From a bacterium (GTDB lineage Bacteria; Patescibacteriota; Minisyncoccia; Minisyncoccales; JAGGXC01), in the NCBI GenBank assembly GCA_021163265.1, contig JAGGXC010000001.1:1-37769 (forward strand): DNA of 37,769 nucleotides, written 5' to 3'. Both the position numbers and the translations under genes were made by a program. Of this stretch, positions 1 to 5,600 are shown piece by piece. Positions within the stretch are counted from its first letter, which is position 1. The number at the start of each line of letters is the position of its first letter. A model generated the notes under the pieces. The model ran no database searches, had not been told where the DNA came from, and worked only from the letters and a program-made list of their open reading frames with translations.

Positions 1-314
1 GGTATTGCCAGTATTTCATCTCTCTGCAGTCTCTCTACATCCATTGAACGAAAAGCATACAGATTCCTTCTAAACTCAAAATAGAGTAAATCCCAATAAT
101 TTCCCTTCCTTATCCATAAAACAGGATTTGAAGATAAATTTCCTTTCATCTTAGCATACTCTTTTCCAAGTTTATCATGTTTTGTCCTCATAATAACTTT
201 GCATTCAGAACATCTCCATTCAACTGTTCTTGTTGTTTTTGTTTCAGAGACAATCTTACCTATAAAATATGTTTGACGATGACAAATAGGGCAATATATG
301 TTCTTAATCTTCAT
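1..314 (-). CDS. Zinc-ribbon protein, partial (runs off the left edge)
   Basis: The frame is open from an ATG at 314 to the window edge, giving at least 104 residues with no stop. Two CxxC pairs (C8/C11 and C35/C38) form a zinc ribbon near the N-terminus. The rest is rich in aromatic and basic residues (a WIRKGNYWDLLYFEFRR stretch). The start overlaps the last 11 nt of the upstream coiled-coil gene, so the two are probably translationally coupled. It is the last visible gene of the leftward early operon. The family is not recognised; a zinc-ribbon nucleic-acid or adaptor protein is only an inference. Confidence 0.7.
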   Translation of the reverse strand, partial: MKIKNIYCPICHRQTYFIGKIVSETKTTRTVEWRCSECKVIMRTKHDKLGKEYAKMKGNLSSNPVLWIRKGNYWDLLYFEFRRNLYAFRSMDVERLQRDEILAI

Positions 315-546
315 ATTCTTGTTGATTTTCTATTAAAGTATAAAGTCTATACTTTATCTTCTTCAAAGCATCAATTAAAGAAACAACCTTTCTCTTAGTA
401 TTATTGTTTAAACCAAGTAATGCTAAAGCAGAACCTTTTATCATCTGATACTCTTCAAGCAAGGCTTTATACTCCTTTATCTTCTCATCACATATATCAA
501 CAATAGTATTCAACTCTTCTTCAAATGATTCAACTTCTTTCTCCAT
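304..546 (-). CDS. Small coiled-coil protein, unknown function
   Basis: An 80-residue acidic, helical protein. Residues 1-45 show heptad-like spacing of L, I, V and Y with many E and K, followed by a basic patch (NNNTKRKVV) and a second helix. ATG at 546 is preferred over the TTG two codons upstream; no clear SD is visible. It lies downstream of the inverted repeat at 592-632 and its end overlaps the start of the zinc-ribbon gene. No cysteines, signal peptide or membrane segment. Family not recognised; from its place in the operon it may be a small accessory protein of the element's replication region. Confidence 0.6.
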   Translation of the reverse strand: MEKEVESFEEELNTIVDICDEKIKEYKALLEEYQMIKGSALALLGLNNNTKRKVVSLIDALKKIKYRLYTLIENQQEYED

Positions 547-591
547 ATTCAAAAAAAGATTAAAAAATCAAAACTCATAGAAGAAAATAAA

Positions 592-632
592 GTAGCCAAA
601 GAAGCTTAATCTAGAAAAACTCCTTTGGCTAC
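592..632 (-). terminator. Inverted repeat, probable terminator or attenuator
   Basis: Perfect 10-bp arms (592-601 and 623-632, GTAGCCAAAG with its complement) enclose a 21-nt loop. Read leftward the 3' arm is followed by a T-rich tract, as in an intrinsic terminator. The loop side contains an AAAGGAG SD-like sequence, so an attenuator role is also possible. It lies between the 68-aa and 80-aa genes of the leftward operon. Confidence 0.5.
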
Positions 633-661
633 ATATATTTAAAGAACACTCTTTGGAGGTT

Positions 662-868
662 TCACTGCTCATCTTCTATATATCTTGCTCTAAGTTCTCC
701 ATCCACCTTCTCGATAGTCTCCAGAATCTTTTCTACATCAACATTGGAATACTGTATCTCCCAACCATAACCACCTCTCTGACCACGACTCAAACAAACC
801 TTAAGTTCAGATGGCTGCTGCAAAGATACATGCTCATGACGAATAACCTGCTCAACATCTTTACTCAT
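662..868 (-). CDS. Small conserved-looking protein with GQRGGYGWEI motif
   Basis: A 68-residue protein with a central LSRGQRGGYGWEI segment followed by an acidic helix. The GYGWEI pattern followed by an E/D-rich helix resembles small hypothetical proteins of phages and mobile elements, by memory and without a named family. The start at 868 is chosen because GAAGGTG lies 6 nt upstream; an in-frame ATG at 889 has only a poorly spaced SD. With this start the gene begins 5 nt after the stop of the 133-aa gene, whose TGA lies inside the SD. No enzymatic motif is visible. Confidence 0.65.
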   Translation of the reverse strand: MSKDVEQVIRHEHVSLQQPSELKVCLSRGQRGGYGWEIQYSNVDVEKILETIEKVDGELRARYIEDEQ

Positions 869-873
869 ATCTT

Positions 874-1275
874 TCACCTTCTCTGCCATTTCTCATTCAA
901 CACCTCTATCTCCCGCAGCAAAAGATCTTTATTTCCATGTCTTGAAAGATCAATAAGCTCCTCAAGAATATCTGATGCCTCCTCCAAACTCAAATCATCA
1001 GGAATATTTTTCACCCCAAACCTATGCAATGTCTCCCTTTGCTTCCTAGTAGCCAATACACCATCAATCTTACAATTCCTCTCATCTCTATTTACCTGAT
1101 AATCCCTTCTTCTCATCTCAACGATCATCTCACTACGTAAATCCTTAGAAATCTCTTCAAACACTCTACCAGCAATATCTATACCATGCTCCGGCCACTT
1201 CCCAGATACCTTATACAAAATCCTTCCATACATCTCCAAATAAGAATCTATTCTTTCTTCTATCTCTTCATCCAT
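874..1275 (-). CDS. Mobile-element protein with C-terminal TxKQ...EAS helix motif
   Basis: 133 residues. The N-terminal half is acidic and helical; the centre is basic (EMRRRDYQVNRDERN). The C-terminal 60 residues contain ATRKQRETLHRFGV followed by LSLEEASDILEEL. This TxKQ...L-G...EA-I-L pattern is common at the ends of phage and plasmid DNA-metabolism proteins and is likely a small helical nucleic-acid-associated domain. ATG 1275 has an excellent SD (GAGGAGGT, 8-9 nt upstream); an upstream in-frame extension would cover the leader ORF and hairpins and is rejected. Precise function unknown. Confidence 0.65.
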   Translation of the reverse strand: MDEEIEERIDSYLEMYGRILYKVSGKWPEHGIDIAGRVFEEISKDLRSEMIVEMRRRDYQVNRDERNCKIDGVLATRKQRETLHRFGVKNIPDDLSLEEASDILEELIDLSRHGNKDLLLREIEVLNEKWQRR

Positions 1276-1276
1276 T

Positions 1277-1363
1277 CTACACAAACCTCCTCTTCGGTAG
1301 AGACAACCTAAAGGTTGCTCCACCAGCACAGCCCCCAAACTTTTCTTTGGAAGCTAGGCTCAT
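1277..1363 (-). CDS. Possible 28-aa leader ORF in a structured leader
   Basis: ATG at 1363 with an AAAGG SD, ending in TAG one nt before the ATG of the 133-aa gene; the codons for KRR near its end form the SD of that gene. The peptide has a GGCAGGA segment and a basic C-terminus. Its SD lies in arm 1 of the alternative inverted repeats at 1304-1375, so its translation could affect the structure in front of the next gene. It could equally be a chance ORF. Confidence 0.35.
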   Translation of the reverse strand: MSLASKEKFGGCAGGATFRLSLPKRRFV

Positions 1364-1375
1364 AGAACAACCTTT
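1304..1375 (-). promoter_or_regulatory. Alternative-pairing leader (three complementary segments)
   Basis: On the leftward transcript, segment 1 AAAGGTTG (1375-1368) can pair with segment 2 CAACCTTT (1317-1310). The CAACCT part of segment 2 can instead pair with segment 3 AGGTTG (1309-1304), forming a tight local hairpin with a 2-nt loop. The two states exclude each other. Segment 1 contains the SD of the 28-aa ORF, and segment 3 lies about 15 nt before the SD of the 133-aa gene. The pairing is seen directly; regulation is inferred. Confidence 0.35.
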
Positions 1376-1657
1376 TTACCCATCAAAAACCAGCCTCCAA
1401 CCATTATCATAAACCCAGAGTTGTTTTTTAACACATGAAGGAACCTTTAATCTCTTCAACCTCCTGATCTCTCTCTTGAACCTCCCTTTACCTGTTTTCA
1501 CCTGCACAAGCAAAACCTTCGACCTAGAAACAGCAACAATATCAAAAGGAGAACGAGAACCAGCTGAACGCAAAACCGTATGAAAAACCCTGTTTCTCCT
1601 TAACCTTCTAACTACCTCCAATTCCCTTAGATAACCTTTTTGATAAGAAGTAATCAT
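1376..1657 (-). CDS. Hjc-like Holliday junction resolvase / PD-(D/E)xK nuclease
   Basis: 93 residues, a single nuclease domain. Order of motifs: KGYLRELE helix with E12/E14, RSAGS at 30-34, FDIVA with D39, and QVKT with Q52/K54. This matches archaeal Hjc-type resolvases, where the motifs are an N-terminal E, RSAGS, D and ExK. Here the ExK glutamate is glutamine, a variant tolerated in some branches of the superfamily (Mrr has QxK). The start overlaps the stop of the upstream HTH gene by 4 nt (ATGA), so they are coupled. Likely role: resolving branched DNA during element replication or recombination. A general restriction-type nuclease is the alternative. Confidence 0.7.
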   Translation of the reverse strand: MITSYQKGYLRELEVVRRLRRNRVFHTVLRSAGSRSPFDIVAVSRSKVLLVQVKTGKGRFKREIRRLKRLKVPSCVKKQLWVYDNGWRLVFDG

Positions 1658-2331
1658 AACCTAAAAGTAGGATACAGTTTATCCAAGTAGAACTCCTGGA
1701 AAACATGCTCTCTCTTCCAGAGATTAATAATATTAGTTGACAAACAAACCGCTAGGGAATCACCAAGCCTCTGAGAATACTCTGAAGAAAGATACCAATC
1801 AATCAACTCCTTGATCTCCTCCACACCGTATTTCTTTAGCCTCTGCTTAACTAGTTTCCCATCCTTCGACCAGTTAACCTCAGGAACATAACCCTTTATC
1901 CTTCTAACCCTTGATATAAAATAAGAAACAATATCCCTAACAGAAGATGACTTTTTGTCATCCACTACAGTGTATATATTACTACTCTCTATTACTATAG
2001 GATCAGACACCCTTGTCTCCTCAAGAGAACCCCTATTTGTCTTCTCAGAAGTGGACAGATCTAAGGAAACCTTCCAGTCTGGTAGAAGATAACGATTATT
2101 TCTCCTAAGACCCACTCTTTTTATCCTCAAACCCGCTTTTTCTTTTAACTCCTTAATTGCTCTATCCACTGTTTTCACTGAAACACCTAAAACCTCAGCT
2201 ATATACTTCCTTGAAGGATAAGAAATAGATTCAGAATCCTTCATAGACCACAAAACCCCAGCAACAAGTTTCGCTCTAAAACCCAGGTCTCTTCTTTTAG
2301 CAATTAATTTAGGAATAGCCCAGAAACCCAT
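1654..2331 (-). CDS. Helix-turn-helix replication protein (HTH_36 / primosome-like)
   Basis: 225 residues. The N-terminal 100 form a winged helix of the HTH_36 type (FRAKLVAGVLWSMKD, SYPSRKYIAEVLGVSVKTVDRAIKELKE), typical of replication initiators and phage replisome organisers. A polar linker (about 95-130) leads to a helical C-terminal region (KDGKLVKQRLKKYGVEEIKELIDWYL ending near NIINLWK), which resembles the C-terminal domain of phage replication proteins acting with DnaC/DnaD-like loaders. It sits between the RepO-like gene (5-nt gap) and the Hjc-like gene (4-nt overlap). Likely role: origin recognition or helicase loading for the element. No SD is obvious. Confidence 0.7.
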   Translation of the reverse strand: MGFWAIPKLIAKRRDLGFRAKLVAGVLWSMKDSESISYPSRKYIAEVLGVSVKTVDRAIKELKEKAGLRIKRVGLRRNNRYLLPDWKVSLDLSTSEKTNRGSLEETRVSDPIVIESSNIYTVVDDKKSSSVRDIVSYFISRVRRIKGYVPEVNWSKDGKLVKQRLKKYGVEEIKELIDWYLSSEYSQRLGDSLAVCLSTNIINLWKREHVFQEFYLDKLYPTFRL

Positions 2332-2336
2332 AAAGA

Positions 2337-2672
2337 CTAATTAGATGTTTGAAATTGATTAATCCTTTGTCTCCTATCAACCCATTCCTTAAGATTCTTG
2401 TTTATACCAAACATTTGTCTATCAGGATTCCACTTAATTACTCCTCTCACCACCAAACCCTTCAGGATATCATCGACATGATAAGGCAAAATCCCTGCTA
2501 AGAAGAAATCTTTTTTATCAAAAACAGCAAAATCCCTGTTTAACCCAAAGGAAAACCTCATAATCAAAAGCAAAACCTTAAGCTCTCTCTTGGTAAAATT
2601 CGAGGTGATAATCTTATCTAATATTCTATTCTCAATATTAGTTGAAACCATAGTTTTTTTAGTAGATTTCAT
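2337..2672 (-). CDS. Phage replication protein O-like winged-helix protein
   Basis: 111 residues. The segment NRILDKIITSNFTKRELKVLLLIMRFSFGLNRD followed by ILPYHVDDILKGLVVRGVI fits the N-terminal winged helix of bacteriophage replication protein O: ILDxI...LS-RE-kVLL-I-R-TyG, then a recognition helix and wing. It ends just after the wing, so this is a stand-alone DNA-binding domain whose partner is probably the next gene. ATG 2672 has an AAGGAAGG SD, and the gene overlaps the preceding 54-aa gene by 14 nt. Inferred role: origin binding in a bipartite initiator. Confidence 0.65.
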   Translation of the reverse strand: MKSTKKTMVSTNIENRILDKIITSNFTKRELKVLLLIMRFSFGLNRDFAVFDKKDFFLAGILPYHVDDILKGLVVRGVIKWNPDRQMFGINKNLKEWVDRRQRINQFQTSN

Positions 2673-2823
2673 TAACCTTCCTTTTCAAAACATACTCAAC
2701 CAAAGCAAAAGCAAGAAGTCTAACATTTTTCCGTATCCTATCAATCTCTTCATCAGAAAGAGAAGGTTTCCTAAGAATCTCCCTATATTTATCATAGATT
2801 GAATTCCCTTTCTCCTTAGACAT
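2659..2823 (-). CDS. 54-aa helical protein in the replication operon
   Basis: 54 residues beginning MSKEKGNSIYDKYREIL. It contains a basic/acidic helix (LSDEEIDRIRKNVRLLAFALVEYVLKRK) and no cysteines. A longer overlapping frame (2685-2867) encodes an unlikely hydrophobic peptide; this frame has normal protein composition, sits 21 nt after the XRE stop and overlaps the RepO-like start by 14 nt, as expected of a coupled operon gene. The family is not recognised. Position between repressor and initiator suggests a small replication or regulatory accessory. Confidence 0.55.
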   Translation of the reverse strand: MSKEKGNSIYDKYREILRKPSLSDEEIDRIRKNVRLLAFALVEYVLKRKVNEIY

Positions 2824-2844
2824 AAGACAAAATAGGGTAGTAGT

Positions 2845-3054
2845 CTATAGTAGAAAGACTTCTTCAACTCTTTCTCCCAAAACCTTAGCTATCTTTAAAG
2901 CTAGATAAACGTTTGGTATACGATTACCTGTTTCAATCTCAGATATCTCTGACTGGAAAACACCTACTTTCTCTGCTAAAACAGATTGCTTCATCCTCTT
3001 CTTATCCCTTAGTTCTTTTATTCTATTAGTTAGTCTCCACCATATTTCAATCAT
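2845..3054 (-). CDS. XRE-family repressor-like regulator
   Basis: 69 residues consisting almost only of a Cro/C1-type HTH: RIKELRDKKRMKQSVLAEKVGV, then QSEISEIETGNRIPNVYLALKIAKVLG, ending EEVFLL. This is the compact regulator type widespread in bacteria, archaea and their elements. It is first in the leftward operon. A consensus promoter and a palindrome made of ACGAT/ATCGT half-sites lie directly upstream (3059-3102), which strongly suggests autoregulation and control of replication genes. Whether it represses or activates cannot be told from sequence. Confidence 0.85.
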   Translation of the reverse strand: MIEIWWRLTNRIKELRDKKRMKQSVLAEKVGVFQSEISEIETGNRIPNVYLALKIAKVLGERVEEVFLL

Positions 3055-3058
3055 AAAA

Positions 3059-3096
3059 ATACGATATTACCTTAGATTATATCGTATAAACACGAT
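3059..3096 (-). promoter_or_regulatory. Operator cluster of the XRE operon (three ACGAT half-sites)
   Basis: Half-sites at 3061-3065 (ACGAT), 3081-3085 (ATCGT) and 3092-3096 (ACGAT). The last two form a 16-bp dyad ATCGT-N6-ACGAT that fills the spacer between the -35 and -10 boxes. The first two form a 9-bp perfect inverted repeat (3059-3067 / 3079-3087) with centres 20 bp apart, two helical turns. This is the layout expected for a small C1-type dimer binding its own promoter. Confidence 0.65.
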
Positions 3097-3102
3097 TGTC
3101 AA
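3076..3102 (-). promoter_or_regulatory. Promoter of the leftward early operon
   Basis: Leftward TTGACA (3102-3097) and TATAAT (3081-3076), both perfect consensus, with a 15-bp spacer, shorter than the usual 17. The expected start is about 15 nt before the XRE ATG at 3054. The short spacer and the overlapping dyad suggest that bound regulator shapes activity. Confidence 0.65.
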
Positions 3103-3135
3103 GTGGAAAATTAGAGATTTATGATAAATTCTAGT

Positions 3136-3161
3136 TATAATTTCCAGAGAATATATTCTCT
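3136..3161 (+). promoter_or_regulatory. Rightward -10 box and 16-bp perfect palindrome
   Basis: TATAAT at 3136-3141 followed 4 nt later by AGAGAATATATTCTCT (3146-3161), a perfect 8+8 dyad covering the expected transcription start. No good -35 is visible, so activation may be needed. The palindrome differs from the XRE operator and suggests a second regulator. It lies 70 nt before the PRC-barrel gene. Confidence 0.45.
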
Positions 3162-3231
3162 TGGTCTTTTAGAAAAATTTATTTATGAGAATTTTTATGT
3201 CGCCTCTTGAATCCACGAGGGAGAAAGGTAT

Positions 3232-3795
3232 ATGAAGATATCTAATCCAAAGGATATGATAGGTAAGTTGGTTACTGATTTTAACGGTGTAACCATTGGT
3301 GTTGTAGATAAGATTTGGAAGAGCTGGAACGAGGAGTACCCTGGGTGGTTTTTTGGCGTAAGACTAAACGAGGAAGTAAGAAACGCATGGTTTAGAGGTA
3401 CAACAAAACTTATACCAATATATAACGACTATATCCAGGATATTGCTGAACATATTATGCTTAATAAAACAGCTGAGCAACTCAGTCGTTATTTGAATAA
3501 AACAGTTTCTTGCAGCGATGCTGCTCATCCAATTGATCACCTCATGGACATGCCTGTTTATGATAGAAACAATTCCCGTGTTGGAACATTCTATGGTTGG
3601 GTCGAGAGTGACGGAATATACAAACACTATGGTTGCTTCGTAGATCCCTATCTATGTGATATCTGGGATATACCACATAATATCGTTATGCCACTCCAAC
3701 CTTCTATGATTCATCAAGTTTTTGATACGATTACTCTCAATAGAACCCTAAAGGAGCTCAGAGAGTATTGGCAACAATATTCTGAGAAACACTAA
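3232..3795 (+). CDS. Two-repeat PRC-barrel domain protein
   Basis: 187 residues. The N-terminal repeat begins NPKDMIGKLVTDFNGVTIGVVDKIW, the classical PRC-barrel opening (IGk-V-d-nG-eiG-V--i). A second repeat starts near residue 105 (DMPVYDRNNSRVGTFYGWV). Both are followed by PI/MP-type strands. PRC barrels are small beta barrels that bind RNA or protein partners (RimM, photosynthetic H subunit, archaeal division proteins). No signal peptide or membrane segment. SD AAAGG lies about 5 nt before the ATG. It opens the rightward cargo, but a strong hairpin separates it from the PAS-GAF gene, so it may be its own unit. Confidence 0.65.
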   Translation: MKISNPKDMIGKLVTDFNGVTIGVVDKIWKSWNEEYPGWFFGVRLNEEVRNAWFRGTTKLIPIYNDYIQDIAEHIMLNKTAEQLSRYLNKTVSCSDAAHPIDHLMDMPVYDRNNSRVGTFYGWVESDGIYKHYGCFVDPYLCDIWDIPHNIVMPLQPSMIHQVFDTITLNRTLKELREYWQQYSEKH

Positions 3796-3798
3796 GGA

Positions 3799-3831
3799 GG
3801 AGTTTAAGGGAATAGCCGCATTCCCTACTCC
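3799..3831 (+). terminator. Strong hairpin after the PRC-barrel gene
   Basis: GGAGT (3799-3803) pairs with ACTCC (3827-3831), and AGGGAAT (3807-3813) with ATTCCCT (3820-3826) around a 6-nt loop; a 3-nt bulge lies on the 5' side. The tail is pyrimidine-rich rather than pure T, so this could be a weak terminator or a 3'-end stabiliser. The rest of 3832-4048 holds the promoter-like palindrome and no ORF of note. Confidence 0.45.
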
Positions 3832-3908
3832 TCTCCCTCCCTCCATCTCCCCCCTATTTTTGAGGGAGTAGATGATTTTGTGCAATAAAAGAATTTATGA
3901 ATCAGATG

Positions 3909-3946
3909 TTGATAATTTGATTAGAAGAAGAGCTAAAATATTTTAG
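3909..3946 (+). promoter_or_regulatory. Promoter-like site with CTAAAATATTTTAG palindrome
   Basis: TTGATA (3909-3914) and TAAAAT (3934-3939) with a long 19-bp spacer. The -10 is embedded in a perfect 14-bp palindrome (3933-3946). The 17-mer GAGCTAAAATATTTTAG is repeated exactly at 36008-36024, again at a -10 box. It lies 103 nt before the PAS-PAS-GAF gene. Confidence 0.4.
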
Positions 3947-4048
3947 GTAGTTACCATAAAACAGTGGGATTTATATCAGCAGAAGGTTTAGTAGAAATTA
4001 CACAAGTTATTGCAAAATTTCGATGATTTTATATAGGACCTAATTCTT

Positions 4049-5584
4049 ATGATAAAAGACCAATTGAAAGATAGGGATGGGATGAAGCTGAGATTGAATA
4101 ACGATGAGGATGTTGATTTGAGTTTAATCTTGGATTCGAAGTCTTTCCCTTCTTTTGTTACCTATATCTGTAGAGGTGATGGTAAATGGTCTCCTATCTA
4201 TGTAAGTAAGAATATTCTAGACTTTGGTTTCACTAGAGAGGAATTCTTGGAGAAAACCGATTTCTGGATTAATCATATACATCCAGATGATCAACAAAAG
4301 TTTCTAAATGAGCTATCTGATGTTTTTGAAAAAGGTTTTCATACCAGAGAATATAGAGTTTTAGATAAAAATGGTTGCTATAGATGGGTGAAAGATGAAC
4401 GTAGATTGATTTATGATGAAGATCGTAAAACCGATAGATATATTGGCTTCATATATGATATAACCAGGGAGAAAAAACTGGAGGAATCCCTACTTGAAGT
4501 TGAAAAACGATTTGAGGATATACTGTCGGTTTCTGCGGATTGGTTCTGGGAAGTTGATAAAAATGGAGTATATACTTTTGTAGCTGGTAAAGTCGAAGAA
4601 ATCCTTGGATATAAACCAGAGGAACTCATAGGTAAAACACCTTTTGATCTTATGCCGGAGGATGAAGCAAGACGAATAGAAGAGATATTCAAAAAAATTG
4701 CTGGCGAGAAAAAAAGGATTATGAACTTAGAAAATTGGAATATAACTAAACAAGGTAGAAGAATCTGCTTACTAACAAATGGAGTACCTCTATTGGATAG
4801 AGAAGGGAATCTAATAGGCTATAGAGGTGTAGATAAAGATGTTACTGATATTAAACTAGCGGAGATAGAGAGAAAAAATCAAGTCGAAAGGATCAAAAGA
4901 TATCAATCAGCTATTGTGAAGATATCAACTGATGAATCAATGATTGAAGGAAAATTTGATATCTTCTGTAAACATGTCACTGAAGTAATTGCCCATGCCA
5001 TGGATGTAGAACGAGTTAGTATATGGTTGTTAAATGATAAGCAAACTGAGTTGATATGTATCGACTTATATGAGAGAAGTAAGGATAAACATTCAAAAGA
5101 TATTACGCTTTCTGTAAATAATTATCCTAATTATTTCAATACTCTTCGAAACACTACAGCTATTGATGCAGAAGATGCGCTTAATGATGATAGAACCAAA
5201 GAATTTAAAGAAGATTATTTGATTCCACTAGGTATTGTTTCTATGCTTGATGCAACTATTAGAGTTCATGGCAAAACAAGAGGAGTTGTATGTCATGAAC
5301 ATATAGGAGAAAAAAGAAAGTGGTTACCCGATGAAATTATTTTTGCAGGTGAAGTCTCAGATCAAATTGCAAATGCTTTACTTACTTCTGAACGGATTTA
5401 TACTATAAAAGAGTTAGAGCAGAGAATGAAAGAACTTGAACTCTTTCAATCTTTTACTGAGGAAAGGGAACTTAAAATGATTGAATTAAAAAGAGAGATA
5501 AATGAGCTCTGCAAGAAATATGGAGAAAAACCTAGATATGAGATAACAGATGAGTTAAAGGAGGAGAAGGTGTTAAATCCTTGA
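4049..5584 (+). CDS. PAS-PAS-GAF sensor protein without a kinase domain
   Basis: 511 residues, predicted cytoplasmic. PAS 1 is about 30-145 (FWINHIHPDDQQKF and YIGFIYDITREKK are typical of PAS_3 with its PAC end). PAS 2 is about 150-275 (VSADWFWEVDKNGVYTFV, GVDKDVTDIK). GAF is about 285-447 (ERVSIWLLND, GVVCHEHIG). A coiled-coil tail follows (FQSFTEERELKMIELKREI), a pattern seen in PAS sensor proteins of archaea and bacteria. HisKA, ATPase, GGDEF and other outputs are absent. The SD is AGGA, about 10 nt upstream. FIST starts 16 nt after its stop, so the two are one operon. It probably passes a redox or ligand signal to the kinase by protein contact; the ligand is unknown. Confidence 0.85.
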   Translation: MIKDQLKDRDGMKLRLNNDEDVDLSLILDSKSFPSFVTYICRGDGKWSPIYVSKNILDFGFTREEFLEKTDFWINHIHPDDQQKFLNELSDVFEKGFHTREYRVLDKNGCYRWVKDERRLIYDEDRKTDRYIGFIYDITREKKLEESLLEVEKRFEDILSVSADWFWEVDKNGVYTFVAGKVEEILGYKPEELIGKTPFDLMPEDEARRIEEIFKKIAGEKKRIMNLENWNITKQGRRICLLTNGVPLLDREGNLIGYRGVDKDVTDIKLAEIERKNQVERIKRYQSAIVKISTDESMIEGKFDIFCKHVTEVIAHAMDVERVSIWLLNDKQTELICIDLYERSKDKHSKDITLSVNNYPNYFNTLRNTTAIDAEDALNDDRTKEFKEDYLIPLGIVSMLDATIRVHGKTRGVVCHEHIGEKRKWLPDEIIFAGEVSDQIANALLTSERIYTIKELEQRMKELELFQSFTEERELKMIELKREINELCKKYGEKPRYEITDELKEEKVLNP

Positions 5585-5600
5585 TTTGGGGAGGGAAAAA

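Noticed and set aside
2685-2867. 60-aa hydrophobic leftward ORF
   Set aside because: Overlaps the better supported 54-aa frame and the XRE 3' end; composition is unlike a natural membrane protein and no SD fits.
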